From a virus, in the IMG/VR virus record IMGVR_UViG_3300013119_000886, positions 1 to 59,253 of that record: DNA of 59,253 nt; one strand, given 5' to 3'. The notes beneath the pieces were generated by a model. That model saw only the letters and a list, made by a program, of their open reading frames with translations, was not told the origin of the DNA and did not search any database. How positions within the stretch are numbered: the stretch's first letter is position 1; each line of letters begins with the position of its first letter. Below are positions 17,550-26,056 of this stretch, one piece after another. Both the position numbers and the translations under genes were made by a program.

Positions 17550-17634
17550 AAGACGTTTAAATACACATCAGATACGTTTATGTATCCCTGGATATTCAAA
17601 CGTCTTAAAATGGAAACCAGGCGTTTATGTATTT
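17550..17634 (+). repeat. cluster of four iteron-like motifs with inverted repeat
   Basis: Four copies of a 15-nt motif close to RCGTTTRNRTAYNC lie at 17552-17566, 17573-17587, 17590-17604 (- strand) and 17620-17634. AAGACGTTT (17550-17558) and AAACGTCTT (17598-17606) form a perfect inverted repeat. The block occupies a 210-bp intergenic region next to the DnaB-like helicase operon. It may be initiator or repressor binding sites. Confidence 0.55.
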
Positions 17635-17936
17635 AATCCGTGTGTGCCATTATTTTCCAAGTTATTAAGGATGAATCTAGTTGTTTTTGCTATGGTGCAA
17701 TTGCAACGGCAGCGTTGAAATAAATGCAACGCTACCATTTTTGCTAGTTCAGGCACAGGTAGGTTAGGTGTTTTGTCTGTATTCAGGTGTGGCAATTCCT
17801 TGATTACCATTTGTTTATATTCTGATACTGAAATGGTTGGTTCAAATGTATCTTTGTTTAACTCCGCTGTAAAAACAGGGTCTAGAAACTCATGCTCTTC
17901 TAACATGCTATATGTTCTTGCTTCTATTTTAGACAT
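17625..17936 (-). CDS. hypothetical protein
   Basis: 103 aa with AGGAGG 8 nt before ATG 17936. The acidic N-terminus contains ARTYSMLEEHEFLDPVF. The C-terminus has CRCNC. Located 12 nt after the helicase stop, so co-translated. No family recognised. Confidence 0.6.
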   Translation of the reverse strand: MSKIEARTYSMLEEHEFLDPVFTAELNKDTFEPTISVSEYKQMVIKELPHLNTDKTPNLPVPELAKMVALHLFQRCRCNCTIAKTTRFILNNLENNGTHGLNT

Positions 17937-17948
17937 TATGATTACCTC

Positions 17949-19319
17949 CTACATTTCACTAACTCTATTTATATGTGGCTCAAATTTTAGTATTGCTATA
18001 CCTTTATCTTGACCTAACCTGTTTTTGGCTATTTCTACCTCCATTTCACGCCAATCCTTATGGTTGTTTTGTGCTAATGCTGATGAGAATACTCCTTCGT
18101 CTTCTGACAATTCAGGCTGTTTGTGAATAAGTAAAACTTGCCCGCCGCCTTCTTCTAACGCACCGCTACTTCGCAAATCCGCTATAGATGCCCTCCTGTT
18201 ACCATATTCACTTCTTCTGTTTAATTGACTAACTAACAATACTGGAAGATTAAGATTTACAGCAACTTCATTCTTTAAACTTTTCATTGACCTAGTGGTA
18301 TTTTCATAATCTGATAAGTTGTTTCCAGCTTCCATTAGTTGTGCATAGTCTGTTACTACTAAACATTCATCAGTATTGTGAGTGTGCATGAATTTTTGTG
18401 TTTGTAAGGCCATTTGTTTTGCTGTCTTGCTTTTAGTGTTTATATACAATGGCTTATTTTTAAGTTGCTCTTTGCATTCTTTAAACTGCTCTACTTGCGC
18501 TGGTGTAACATCGCCTTTTACCATATCAAGAGAAGGGATTCCAGTAATTGAACTTACCATTCTTAACATGTATTGTGTTTCTGTCATTTCGAGAAGAAAT
18601 AGTATAGTAGGATATTCCTTTTCAATAGCTTGATACCTAACTATTGCTTGCGCTAATGTAGATTTACCAACTGTTGTCCTGCCAGCAATAATAGTTATTT
18701 CACCATACACTATACCATTAGCTGTTAAATCTAGAGATGGCAAGCCTGTATATCTTCTATCACCCGGTTCTTCTCCATTTATTGCTAACTGCATATTGGT
18801 TTCTATAGTTTCTAGTGTGTTAGGTAAACTAAATTCTTTGTTATTAAAATCAAATGATAAGTTTGTTAACTGGCTAATACTTTCACTTACTATGTCATCA
18901 GTCTCATGCTCAACATTATCAGCAAGCCGCTGGATTTCTTTTCCTATATTGCTTAATTTCATCCTCTTGCTATTGTTACTGACTATACTAGCGTAGTCAG
19001 CAGCAATATCAACAGAGGCATTAGGTGTTGTGTCATGTAGCCATAATACTTTTTCGTAAGCGTCTTTCATATGCGTTACGATAGTATTAGGATAAGTTGT
19101 GTTTATATGCACTGCTATAGTGTAAGCATCAATTACCTTATTCTCTTGGTATAACGCCATTATGCTTTCGTAGATGACTTTGTTCATAGATAATGAAAAA
19201 CAACTAGCGTCATCGCCTAATATAGGTATAACAGATGGTATAACCTCAGGATTAACTAAGATTACACCTAAACAGTGCTCTTCATTAATTCGTATTTGCT
19301 CATCGTCTACTTGTTTCAT
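17949..19319 (-). CDS. dnaB: replicative DNA helicase, DnaB family
   Basis: 456 aa, the usual length. The N-terminal helical domain starts EEHCLGVILVNPEVI. The RecA-like domain has Walker A AGRTTVGKSTLAQ (about residue 210), Walker B CLVVTDYAQLMEAG, LLVSQLNRRSEYGN and a late SGALEEGG, all in the family order. It unwinds DNA 5'-3' as a hexamer at the phage fork. A perfect 11-bp hairpin lies in its leader. Confidence 0.93.
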   Translation of the reverse strand: MKQVDDEQIRINEEHCLGVILVNPEVIPSVIPILGDDASCFSLSMNKVIYESIMALYQENKVIDAYTIAVHINTTYPNTIVTHMKDAYEKVLWLHDTTPNASVDIAADYASIVSNNSKRMKLSNIGKEIQRLADNVEHETDDIVSESISQLTNLSFDFNNKEFSLPNTLETIETNMQLAINGEEPGDRRYTGLPSLDLTANGIVYGEITIIAGRTTVGKSTLAQAIVRYQAIEKEYPTILFLLEMTETQYMLRMVSSITGIPSLDMVKGDVTPAQVEQFKECKEQLKNKPLYINTKSKTAKQMALQTQKFMHTHNTDECLVVTDYAQLMEAGNNLSDYENTTRSMKSLKNEVAVNLNLPVLLVSQLNRRSEYGNRRASIADLRSSGALEEGGGQVLLIHKQPELSEDEGVFSSALAQNNHKDWREMEVEIAKNRLGQDKGIAILKFEPHINRVSEM

Positions 19320-19337
19320 TGTTGCCCCCCGGTTTAG

Positions 19338-19370
19338 TTACAAGGCAGATAGCAATTACCTGCCTTGTAA
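19338..19370 (-). promoter_or_regulatory. 11-bp leader hairpin before dnaB
   Basis: A perfect 11-bp inverted repeat (19338-19348 with 19360-19370, 11-nt loop) fills most of the gap before the DnaB-like gene, 18 nt from its start. No T-run follows, so it is more likely an mRNA structure than a terminator. Confidence 0.6.
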
Positions 19371-19375
19371 AAGAC

Positions 19376-19564
19376 TTAATGTGTTTTATCACTTATTGTT
19401 ACTTTTGTATTGTAGTGTTTGGCAAATCTACTAGCTTTGATTTCTGCTTCTATATCTGTTGTTTGGCGTTGCGGAATAATACTAACTTCGTTTTTGGTAT
19501 TGGTGATTTTTATATCATAATCTTCATCACACTTCTTGATTAGTTCTACTTTATAACGTTTCAT
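19376..19564 (-). CDS. small hypothetical protein
   Basis: 62 aa from ATG 19564, which has AAAGGAGATATAAA upstream and overlaps the previous stop as ATGA. Lysine-rich beta-prone N-terminus (MKRYKVELIKKCDEDYDIKI). No motif recognised. Confidence 0.55.
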   Translation of the reverse strand: MKRYKVELIKKCDEDYDIKITNTKNEVSIIPQRQTTDIEAEIKASRFAKHYNTKVTISDKTH

Positions 19565-19737
19565 TTTATATCTCCTTTTTGCTTGATAAACGCAGCGCAC
19601 TGCTTACAAAAATTCCACCCTAGAGGATTATCAGCACCGCATTTATAACAGATATTTAGTTTAGGATTTGTTTGTTTGAGACGCATACCATACTTCCAGT
19701 TTGCTATTTGTACTTCTTTTGCCGTGCGATATTTCAT
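19561..19737 (-). CDS. small zinc-ribbon protein
   Basis: 58 aa; ICYKCGADNPLGWNFCKQCA gives C-x2-C-x10-C-x2-C, a clear zinc ribbon. A GGTGG ribosome site precedes ATG 19737 and the stop overlaps the next start as ATGA. Possibly nucleic-acid binding. Confidence 0.65.
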   Translation of the reverse strand: MKYRTAKEVQIANWKYGMRLKQTNPKLNICYKCGADNPLGWNFCKQCAAFIKQKGDIK

Positions 19738-19748
19738 TAGAACACCAC

Positions 19749-19889
19749 CTACGTTATTTTAATTGTAACTATCCATCCTAGAAATGCTAATGTTATTCTT
19801 CTTGCCATGCAAATACTATAACTAAATCGATTTTTCTGCTGCTTGTAACAACAGAAAGTAAGTTTGCCTATTTTCTTGTATACAAACAT
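19749..19889 (-). CDS. small basic protein with hydrophobic tail
   Basis: 46 aa; AAAGGAG precedes ATG 19889. Basic first half with two cysteines (TFCCYK), then MARRITLAFLGWIVTIKIT, a possible membrane segment. Function unknown. Confidence 0.45.
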   Translation of the reverse strand: MFVYKKIGKLTFCCYKQQKNRFSYSICMARRITLAFLGWIVTIKIT

Positions 19890-19904
19890 TGTTTAATTCT
19901 CCTT

Positions 19905-20291
19905 TCACACTGTAATGTAATTGGTTTCATAGCTACTGCCATTTAAAAAATATTCCACCTCGTAATGGTGTTCCTTGCAATTACTGCCCCAGAAATTCAG
20001 CACAAAGTCCATAGTGCCATTGCAAAACCCGTGTTCTGCATAATATTCTTCCACAAATTCTTCACATAAAAACATTACTGCATCAGGGATTGCTTCGAGT
20101 TTTGCACGTATGACAGTAGGATATTTGTCATGTGAATAATTGATTGAATTAAGATATATTTCTATTTCCGTTAGGGAGTTAAACGGGCCCATTACGTTTT
20201 GCTTTTTGGATAGTTGTGGAATATCATGGATAATCTCTAAACTTCCATTTGTCTTATTTAGTTTCAAATACATCTTGCTCTTGTATCCCAT
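19905..20291 (-). CDS. hypothetical protein
   Basis: 128 aa with GGAGGTTCAAA before ATG 20291. Mixed alpha/beta composition, with an acidic centre (FLCEEFVEEYYAEHGFCNG). No recognised family. Confidence 0.6.
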   Translation of the reverse strand: MGYKSKMYLKLNKTNGSLEIIHDIPQLSKKQNVMGPFNSLTEIEIYLNSINYSHDKYPTVIRAKLEAIPDAVMFLCEEFVEEYYAEHGFCNGTMDFVLNFWGSNCKEHHYEVEYFLNGSSYETNYITV

Positions 20292-20331
20292 TTTGAACCT
20301 CCATCAGGTGTGGTAATTGGCGCATAAAGCA

Positions 20332-20379
20332 GGGTGAAATAGATTTTAGGTATCATGGGTATCAAGTATTATTTCACCC
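20332..20379 (-). promoter_or_regulatory. intercistronic hairpin
   Basis: A perfect 10-bp inverted repeat (20332-20341 with 20370-20379) lies in the gap between two - strand genes, with a further AAG/CTT pairing outside after a 2-nt mismatch. The loop holds GGTATC twice. No convincing T-run. Probably an mRNA stability or processing structure. Confidence 0.5.
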
Positions 20380-20410
20380 GCCTTATTTTGGCAATAAGAG
20401 GGCTTGCGTT

Positions 20411-20653
20411 TTAAATAGAGAACAAGTTACCGTTAAAAGTATCTCTTATTGTTACTAGCCTTTTCAACAAATTGAATATTTGCTTATCATTCAGAATTTG
20501 CCATACAAAATCACTACCCATTATTTCATCATCTACTTTTGCTTTTTCAACAGATGCTTCTTCTTCTGTCATTAACTTAAACTCTATGTATTCATGTGAA
20601 AATTCGTCAATGAGTGCGTAAATGTTCTTTTCTGGTTTTGTTGGCTCGTTCAT
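20411..20653 (-). CDS. small hypothetical protein
   Basis: 80 aa, acidic, ATG 20653 after AAAGGAAAATAATA. It contains YALIDEFSHEYIEFKLMTEE and IFNLLKRLVTIRDTFNG. No recognised motif. The gap to the helicase gene (20654-20760) has no good gene. Confidence 0.55.
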   Translation of the reverse strand: MNEPTKPEKNIYALIDEFSHEYIEFKLMTEEEASVEKAKVDDEIMGSDFVWQILNDKQIFNLLKRLVTIRDTFNGNLFSI

Positions 20654-20760
20654 TATTATTTTCCTTTACTGAGTATTTAGTATTGCTTCTATTAAAATAT
20701 CCATTGTTTCTGGATAACCGAATAGTTCTACTAACAAGTTGCGGTAGACATTATAGACTC

Positions 20761-22527
20761 CTAGTAATCAATCTCATTGATGAGTGGTGACGGACTGTCA
20801 AACTGCATATGAAAAGCACTGCTAATATTAACTTTGTTTCTTGCTCTAGTAATAGCTACGTAAAGCAGCCTTCTCTCTTCTTCTTTGTTGCTAGTCCTAA
20901 AATGAGGTAGTAGGTTTTTAGTAACACCTGCTACAAATACTGTGTCAGCTTCCAATCCTTTGCTTCTATGAATAGTACCAATAGTTATCCCCTCATCTTG
21001 TACTGTGCCAGTTGTACAGTTATCTAAGAACTCAGGGATAGTATCATATTGCTTGGATAACCGTTCTAGTGAATCCAAGTTCTCATAAATATCAAGTTCG
21101 TTATCAGTGTCACCATTCAACTTTTCTTTTTGTAACCACTTATCATAACCTATGCCTTCTCTTACATAAGCAATAACAGATGCCGGAGCTGTCAAACACT
21201 GGATAACACTTAAGTGCTTGAGTAGCTGTGATTGATTTTTACTCCAGTATCCAAGTTCTCTGCCATTAGCAGTGACAAAGCGTGATGATAGCATTTCATT
21301 TACTGATGTGTTATCTAATTTGCTTTCGCATTCTGATAACCACTTATTACCAAAGTATCTATTAGGCTTATTAAATATTCTTAGAAAACTTTCTTTATCA
21401 TTTTGCCTATGAGCTAAACTGACATAAGAAAGTATATCTATTATTTCACTAAAGTCAAAGAAACTTTTTCCTCCTAATACTTGATATTGAATACTAGCAC
21501 GCCTTAATGCCATTTCAATATTCAACGCATACCAATTAGTGCGATAGAGGACAAAAGTATTATTATCAAGTATATTAGCTGCAATATGTTCAGCTTCATC
21601 ATCTAGGCTGTCAAAGTGGTTGCAGTATTTAACACCATTACCATTTAGAGACGATTTACCTGTACCTTTCATTTCCAAACTTTTCCACTTGCTATTTTTG
21701 ATTAGGGAATTAGCGCTAGCAATAATAGCATCAGTAGAACGATAATTAGTTTCTAAATCAATAATCTTAATATCTGGATAACGAAGATTAATATTAACTA
21801 TCAATTCTGGACTAGCACATCTAAACTCAAAAATACATTGCTCAACGCTGGAAATTAGAAATAAGTTTCCTTGTTCTAATAACTCTATTGTTCTATGTTG
21901 AGCGACACTAGTATCATGTGCCTCATCTACTAGTATCCACTTTTTACCATATTGTTTTTGTAAACTAGGATTCTCTTCTAATAATTTATTAACCATTGGA
22001 GCAAAGTCATCAAAATCAATTAACTTCTGTTTGCTCTTTTCACTTTCGTAAATGTCCCATACTTCATCTAAATCTTTATGACCTGTAGTATCTTTTTCTA
22101 ACCCTTTAGCTCTACCAATAGCAAGCGCAACTGTTCCTGTGTCAACATCGGAATCTGTTAATCCTGACTGTTCTATTGCTTGTTTCAATGCAATTTTTCT
22201 TTTAGTATTTGACATAACTGTGAATGGACTTAATTTCCGATTATATTTCCATAACTCTTTTTGCAATATTGCTAATTGGTAACTATGAATAGTTCTAAAA
22301 TCAACTTCATCAGCAGTATCACCAGCTCTTTTCTTCATTTCATTAGCAGCATCTTTGGTAAAGGTTAAACAAAGAATACTATTAGGGTCTTCACCATCTT
22401 GTACTAGCTGTTTAACTCTTTCAACTAGGGTCACCGTTTTTCCACTGCCAGCCCCGGCCCTAATTGAATACCTGCCCTCTTTTAGATTTACTATTGCTGT
22501 TTGTCTTTCATCAAGCTCTATATTCAT
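20761..22527 (-). CDS. UvrD/PcrA-like superfamily 1 helicase
   Basis: 588 aa. Helicase motifs in order: AGAGSGKTVTLVE (I, about residue 23), LCLTFTKDAANEM (Ia), ILVDEAHD (II), LETNYRST (IV region), TIHRSKGLEADTVFV (V) and LLYVAITRARNKV (VI). It is shorter than host UvrD (about 720 aa), having reduced 2B insertions. It is a 3'-5' helicase likely serving phage replication or recombination with the neighbouring Cas4-like nuclease. Confidence 0.93.
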   Translation of the reverse strand: MNIELDERQTAIVNLKEGRYSIRAGAGSGKTVTLVERVKQLVQDGEDPNSILCLTFTKDAANEMKKRAGDTADEVDFRTIHSYQLAILQKELWKYNRKLSPFTVMSNTKRKIALKQAIEQSGLTDSDVDTGTVALAIGRAKGLEKDTTGHKDLDEVWDIYESEKSKQKLIDFDDFAPMVNKLLEENPSLQKQYGKKWILVDEAHDTSVAQHRTIELLEQGNLFLISSVEQCIFEFRCASPELIVNINLRYPDIKIIDLETNYRSTDAIIASANSLIKNSKWKSLEMKGTGKSSLNGNGVKYCNHFDSLDDEAEHIAANILDNNTFVLYRTNWYALNIEMALRRASIQYQVLGGKSFFDFSEIIDILSYVSLAHRQNDKESFLRIFNKPNRYFGNKWLSECESKLDNTSVNEMLSSRFVTANGRELGYWSKNQSQLLKHLSVIQCLTAPASVIAYVREGIGYDKWLQKEKLNGDTDNELDIYENLDSLERLSKQYDTIPEFLDNCTTGTVQDEGITIGTIHRSKGLEADTVFVAGVTKNLLPHFRTSNKEEERRLLYVAITRARNKVNISSAFHMQFDSPSPLINEIDY

Positions 22528-22796
22528 TATTTGTCCTCCACTTGTTCAGCTTTATCATAATCATCAAGTGAGTAATACTCACCATCTAGTGGATTGTAAT
22601 GAAGGTTTTGGTCAGCATAATTATTGCAGTGTTCATTATAGGCACATTCATCAATTTGCTTTAAAACCCATGATACTGAATACTCTATACCCATAATGTT
22701 CACTGGCTCTTCAAATTCAAGTAACTTCTCAAACTCACCTTCTATATCTACTGGTGAAAACTCTTCTTCAAGTATTTGGTCTACTGTCCTATTCAT
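22527..22796 (-). CDS. small acidic hypothetical protein
   Basis: 89 aa from ATG 22796, with GGAG 7 nt upstream; ATG 22808 and 22862 are in-frame alternatives. Highly acidic (ILEEEFSPVDIEGEFEKLLEFEE). It overlaps the UvrD-like start by one base, suggesting coupling and perhaps partnership with the helicase. Confidence 0.6.
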   Translation of the reverse strand: MNRTVDQILEEEFSPVDIEGEFEKLLEFEEPVNIMGIEYSVSWVLKQIDECAYNEHCNNYADQNLHYNPLDGEYYSLDDYDKAEQVEDK

Positions 22797-22860
22797 TGTT
22801 TTCTCCATTGTTATTATTTGATACCTTCCCCCTTTTAACTCCTTTATAGGTAAAGTATCC

Positions 22861-22902
22861 AACCACTACACTATCAATATAAATATAAATAGTGTAATGG
22901 TT
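22861..22902 (-). promoter_or_regulatory. 13-bp leader hairpin
   Basis: On the - strand 22890-22902 pairs with 22861-22873 over 13 positions, the only irregularity being a G-U that would be an A-C mismatch on the + strand, so the structure is specific to the - strand transcript. It lies about 65 nt upstream of the start at 22796, followed by a second small hairpin and a G-rich stretch. A leader regulatory or processing structure is likely. Confidence 0.6.
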
Positions 22903-22971
22903 ACAAGGGTATTTGAGAGTAATAAAAACTCAATATTCTATAATAAAGATAATTGTCTACTACTATATTGC

Positions 22972-23076
22972 TTATATTGGCTTTATAGGTTCATGAGCAC
23001 CATATATAACTTTATCTCTGTACCACCAAGCACATTCATGTTGAAGGCAAGGCTTGTCATTTATTGGGCAAATCAC
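22972..23076 (-). CDS. small metal-binding-like protein
   Basis: 34 aa from GTG 23076 after AAAGGGAAG. The sequence MICPINDKPCLQHECAWWYR has the C-x6-C-x3-H-x-C pattern of short phage zinc proteins. Located just after the preceding stop at 23091. Confidence 0.55.
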   Translation of the reverse strand: MICPINDKPCLQHECAWWYRDKVIYGAHEPIKPI

Positions 23077-23090
23077 TTAATCACTTCCCT

Positions 23091-23528
23091 TTACTGTTCT
23101 TTTAATTTATTTATTATTGTTTCCATCTGTGATATAAAGTTATCACCAAATGATGAAGCGTCAAAAGTCTTGAGTTTGGATAGTAGCATCTGTTTGCTTA
23201 ATGGTCTATCATGATTCGTGAATCTTATATCTGCTATTGTAGTTATAACATCAAGCATATTCATTGAAGGGCGCAACTCATTACACCATTTGGACAAAAG
23301 TGATAAGGTAATACAGTTATTATTTTCATCGTCAACCCACTCGTCTTTTGACAATTCTACTGTTTGTATAATTCTGTCTAAGTTTATACTGTCTACTGGT
23401 ACTGTTACTCTTATGCTATCAAGTGATGTAATCTGGATTACTATTTCAGTGTATCCATCTACAGGTGTTGTAGTATAAACGTCGTTGATTACCTTGTTAC
23501 GTAAGTCTATGTTAATGTTGCCTTTCAT
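23091..23528 (-). CDS. hypothetical protein
   Basis: 145 aa from ATG 23528, which has AAAGGAGAAAAC upstream. Beta-rich N-terminal half (GYTEIVIQITSLDSIRVTVP) and helical C-terminus. No recognised family. It lies among recombination genes. Confidence 0.6.
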   Translation of the reverse strand: MKGNINIDLRNKVINDVYTTTPVDGYTEIVIQITSLDSIRVTVPVDSINLDRIIQTVELSKDEWVDDENNNCITLSLLSKWCNELRPSMNMLDVITTIADIRFTNHDRPLSKQMLLSKLKTFDASSFGDNFISQMETIINKLKEQ

Positions 23529-23601
23529 TGTTTTCTCCTTTACTTTTATGAAATCATCAGCTTCGCTTTTTCCCCATCTGCTAAAGTCCATTTATTCATA
23601 T

Positions 23602-24009
23602 CTAGTCCTCATTTTCTAACATAATAGTTATTACAGGGTCTAGATTGTCACCAGGGCCACAATTAACTTTCATGCGATGTACTCTGCTGTCGATTTCTAC
23701 TTCAAACATCATAGTGGATTCATCAATTTCTTTTACATGATAGTGAATAGACATCCAAAGTATATCCCAAAGTATACCTTTGTAATCACTAAGTGTTTGA
23801 GTGTTTTCATCTGCGGCAGTTATCAGGTTGTCTACTGTATTAGTAATAGCTACTGGATACTTATATCCAGCTTCCTCTCCCATTTCACCAACATCTACTA
23901 GTACACCATCATTGATTGCGTCTGCTCTAGAATAAGTATATATCACTTCAAAATCTTCATCTTCTTCGGTGGCATATATTATATCTAGTTCCATGTCATC
24001 ATCGTACAT
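23602..24009 (-). CDS. acidic hypothetical protein
   Basis: 135 aa, strongly acidic (MELDIIYATEEDEDFEVIY), with TAGGAGGTTATCAAA before ATG 24009. Possibly a DNA-mimic or protein-binding factor from charge alone; no family recognised. Confidence 0.6.
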   Translation of the reverse strand: MYDDDMELDIIYATEEDEDFEVIYTYSRADAINDGVLVDVGEMGEEAGYKYPVAITNTVDNLITAADENTQTLSDYKGILWDILWMSIHYHVKEIDESTMMFEVEIDSRVHRMKVNCGPGDNLDPVITIMLENED

Positions 24010-24033
24010 TTTGATAACCTCCTAAATATAAAA

Positions 24034-24075
24034 CAATCACTTGCACTAGTGATAATGTAAAAGTACAAGTGATTG
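24034..24075 (-). terminator. intrinsic terminator
   Basis: A perfect 10-bp stem (24066-24075 with 24034-24043) on the - strand is followed by TTTTATATTT, just after the SSB-like gene. It probably reduces read-through into the downstream gene. Confidence 0.65.
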
Positions 24076-24091
24076 CAGTTAGGTTGATAGT

Positions 24092-24643
24092 TTAGAATGG
24101 TGGTGGTTCTGTATCTATATCAGCTTCTACCATCGCTTCTTCCATTAAATCACTGACAGGCTGATAGTTGCCCACACGATTGCTTTCTTTACCTTGATAG
24201 ATGTTTATCCCAATAGAACCAGCAATAGTGATTAGTTCTAGTGCTGACAACTTTTCTGCCCAACTTTCTACTACTATAGATTGATCTTCATTGGGTTCTG
24301 GGTCGTATTCTTCACTTACTTCTTCTTTACTTGTCAATCCCGTTGCTGCCCACACCATCTGACCTAGTGGCTTAATAGTAAATTCCTCATTTAGGTCACC
24401 ATTGTTTTTATACGGGTTGTAGAACATCGCAATATCACTTCCACTTACAGCTTCAGCAACAACAGTACCATCAATGAGATTGATTTTAGCAATAGGTTTG
24501 AATCTTACGATAATATTATCAGTCTGCTTATTATCATTATGATAGTAACTTATTTTCTTGATTCTCATGACGTAATCGCCTTTAGGGTAAATTGTTCTTT
24601 CGTCTGGTGCTACTGTATCTTTGTTTAGGTTTGCAAAAAACAT
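24092..24643 (-). CDS. single-stranded DNA-binding protein-like (DUF669-like)
   Basis: 183 aa. The N-terminal part (PKGDYVMRIKKISYYHND) resembles phage DUF669/SSB-like OB proteins. The C-terminus is an acidic tail ending DIDTEPPPF, the hallmark tip by which SSBs contact partner proteins. It is two genes from an annealing-protein candidate and a nuclease, a common recombination module. A hairpin (8 bp, 24658-24677) sits next to its GGAGG site and could regulate translation. Confidence 0.65.
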   Translation of the reverse strand: MFFANLNKDTVAPDERTIYPKGDYVMRIKKISYYHNDNKQTDNIIVRFKPIAKINLIDGTVVAEAVSGSDIAMFYNPYKNNGDLNEEFTIKPLGQMVWAATGLTSKEEVSEEYDPEPNEDQSIVVESWAEKLSALELITIAGSIGINIYQGKESNRVGNYQPVSDLMEEAMVEADIDTEPPPF

Positions 24644-24752
24644 AATGAAACCTCCGAAGTAGATATTTATCTACTTAATTGTTTTGTGTGGTGGCAACTT
24701 CTCCCACTATGCCTGGTGGTTGCACTTATTTAAAGTGTAGGCAACCAGTACA

Positions 24753-24839
24753 CTAGGGAATTAAGAATCTTAGTTCTGGATAGACACTTCTAATGACTTC
24801 TCTATTGTCTGCGCTATCCAACACTACTCTGGCATCCAT
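24753..24839 (-). CDS. possible small protein
   Basis: 28 codons beginning inside the end of the preceding gene (ATG 24839) and encoding DNREVIRSVYPELRFLIP at its end. No ribosome site is apparent, so coupling would be needed. Part of it also forms a 7-bp inverted repeat (TGGATAG/CTATCCA). Confidence 0.25.
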   Translation of the reverse strand: MDARVVLDSADNREVIRSVYPELRFLIP

Positions 24840-25054
24840 TTAAACAATGATAACGCTTCTGAGCAGCTAGTTGCAATTACATGGTAACAGTAGCTACACT
24901 CATAATGAATTACGTCACTATCTCTTTCATACCTGGCATGCTCTTTAGTTGTTTTGTCATCATTTACACTGAAGTAATTCTCGCTTGTTTCTAATTTAAT
25001 TTCAATCATAGAAGAGCACCATTGCTGGCACTCTTCGCAAAAGTATTGTCTCAT
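24824..25054 (-). CDS. small zinc-ribbon protein
   Basis: 76 aa from ATG 25054, with AGGAG 8 nt upstream. Cysteine pairs YFCEECQQWC and YECSYCYHVI, separated by about 45 residues, indicate a zinc ribbon. No specific family. Confidence 0.65.
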   Translation of the reverse strand: MRQYFCEECQQWCSSMIEIKLETSENYFSVNDDKTTKEHARYERDSDVIHYECSYCYHVIATSCSEALSLFKWMPE

Positions 25055-25064
25055 AGTTTTTCTC

Positions 25065-25805
25065 CTAACCATCTAAATTGAGAGTTTTGTAGGCTTTAGG
25101 CCTGGAGACTAGTACCAAACCCATTCTTCTAGCTAAATCTACATCTTCTACTTCATCTAGAGTGACACCAAACTTTTCTTGGCAATAAGTATCAAATACT
25201 TCTGGGTCAATCTTATACTGTGCGAGCTTATGTTGTGCTGTTACTCTTACAGTTACCAATTCTTGCTTTTCTTGTTCAGCGATATAACTCAACAACAAGG
25301 TTCTAACAAGGCTATATGGCAGCACTTTTTTAAGTGCGTTTCTGCCTGCTTTAGTAACTGCTTTAGCTAAAGCGTAATTATCTTCTCCACCATTACCTAG
25401 TCGCTTTGGTTGTTGTGCAGCACCCTCAAATGTAATATCTCGCTTTTTATCTTCTGCACTAGCTACTACCTCATAATCAGGGGAATTTTCATTGCTTACT
25501 ATCTCACTAGTTACCTTAATCCCACCATACATTTGAGCTACTTCAAAGATTCCAGTTGCATTAAGGTCAACTACTTCATTTCCACCGTGATTAAATCTGT
25601 AAAAGTAGTGCCCAATTATTTCACCACTCATCGCTTTAATTATTTCACTGTCAGCGATTCTTTCAGCTATTTGAAACTCTTCATCAGTGGATGGTAGTTT
25701 GTATAACTTACCTTCTATTTCTGCTAGTTTTACGTTATCAGCAACTTTCTTCTGATACTCTTGTTCGCTGATAACTTCTTGGTTTTCAGACAAATTAACC
25801 TCCAT
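25065..25805 (-). CDS. candidate single-strand annealing/recombination protein
   Basis: 246 aa. The segment RLGNGGEDNYALAKAVTKAGRNALKKVLP resembles the helix of phage annealing proteins in which an aromatic-Ala-Lys-Ala pattern is conserved, and the protein lies between an SSB-like gene and a Cas4-like nuclease gene, a typical recombinase module. No catalytic motif is expected in such proteins. Its leader contains a canonical hammerhead ribozyme that cuts 24 nt before the start codon. Confidence 0.5.
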   Translation of the reverse strand: MEVNLSENQEVISEQEYQKKVADNVKLAEIEGKLYKLPSTDEEFQIAERIADSEIIKAMSGEIIGHYFYRFNHGGNEVVDLNATGIFEVAQMYGGIKVTSEIVSNENSPDYEVVASAEDKKRDITFEGAAQQPKRLGNGGEDNYALAKAVTKAGRNALKKVLPYSLVRTLLLSYIAEQEKQELVTVRVTAQHKLAQYKIDPEVFDTYCQEKFGVTLDEVEDVDLARRMGLVLVSRPKAYKTLNLDG

Positions 25806-25822
25806 CTAACTTTATTTGCGAT

Positions 25823-25903
25823 TACTCGCTATCACTAGTATAACTATTATAATTACACTAGTGATTTCGTCTTCTATCGCTGAGAAGACTCATCAGGCTA
25901 GTA
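25823..25903 (-). ncRNA. type I hammerhead ribozyme (canonical core)
   Basis: Reading down the - strand: stem I 5' side (25903-25897), core CTGATGA (25896-25890), stem II 6 bp (25889-25884 with 25874-25869, 9-nt loop), core GAAA (25868-25865), stem III 8 bp plus the A15.1-U16.1 pair (25864-25857 with 25839-25832), cleavage triplet AUA (25832-25830) and stem I 3' side (25829-25823, one A-G mismatch). All invariant core bases match. Cleavage falls between 25830 and 25829, leaving a 24-nt leader on the next mRNA. That leader can refold into a GCGA/TCGC hairpin with a GTAA tetraloop. Confidence 0.92.
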
Positions 25904-26056
25904 CTATTTCCATAATTTCGCCTACTAAATTTTCTAAAACTCTGACCCTTTCCTCTTGTAAAGTCCTCTAATTTCGATTTTAAGGCACTAAGTTTATAAT
26001 TTAGGTATATATCTATACTATATGCTCAACTTTTCATTGTGGTTGACGTGGGGTGT

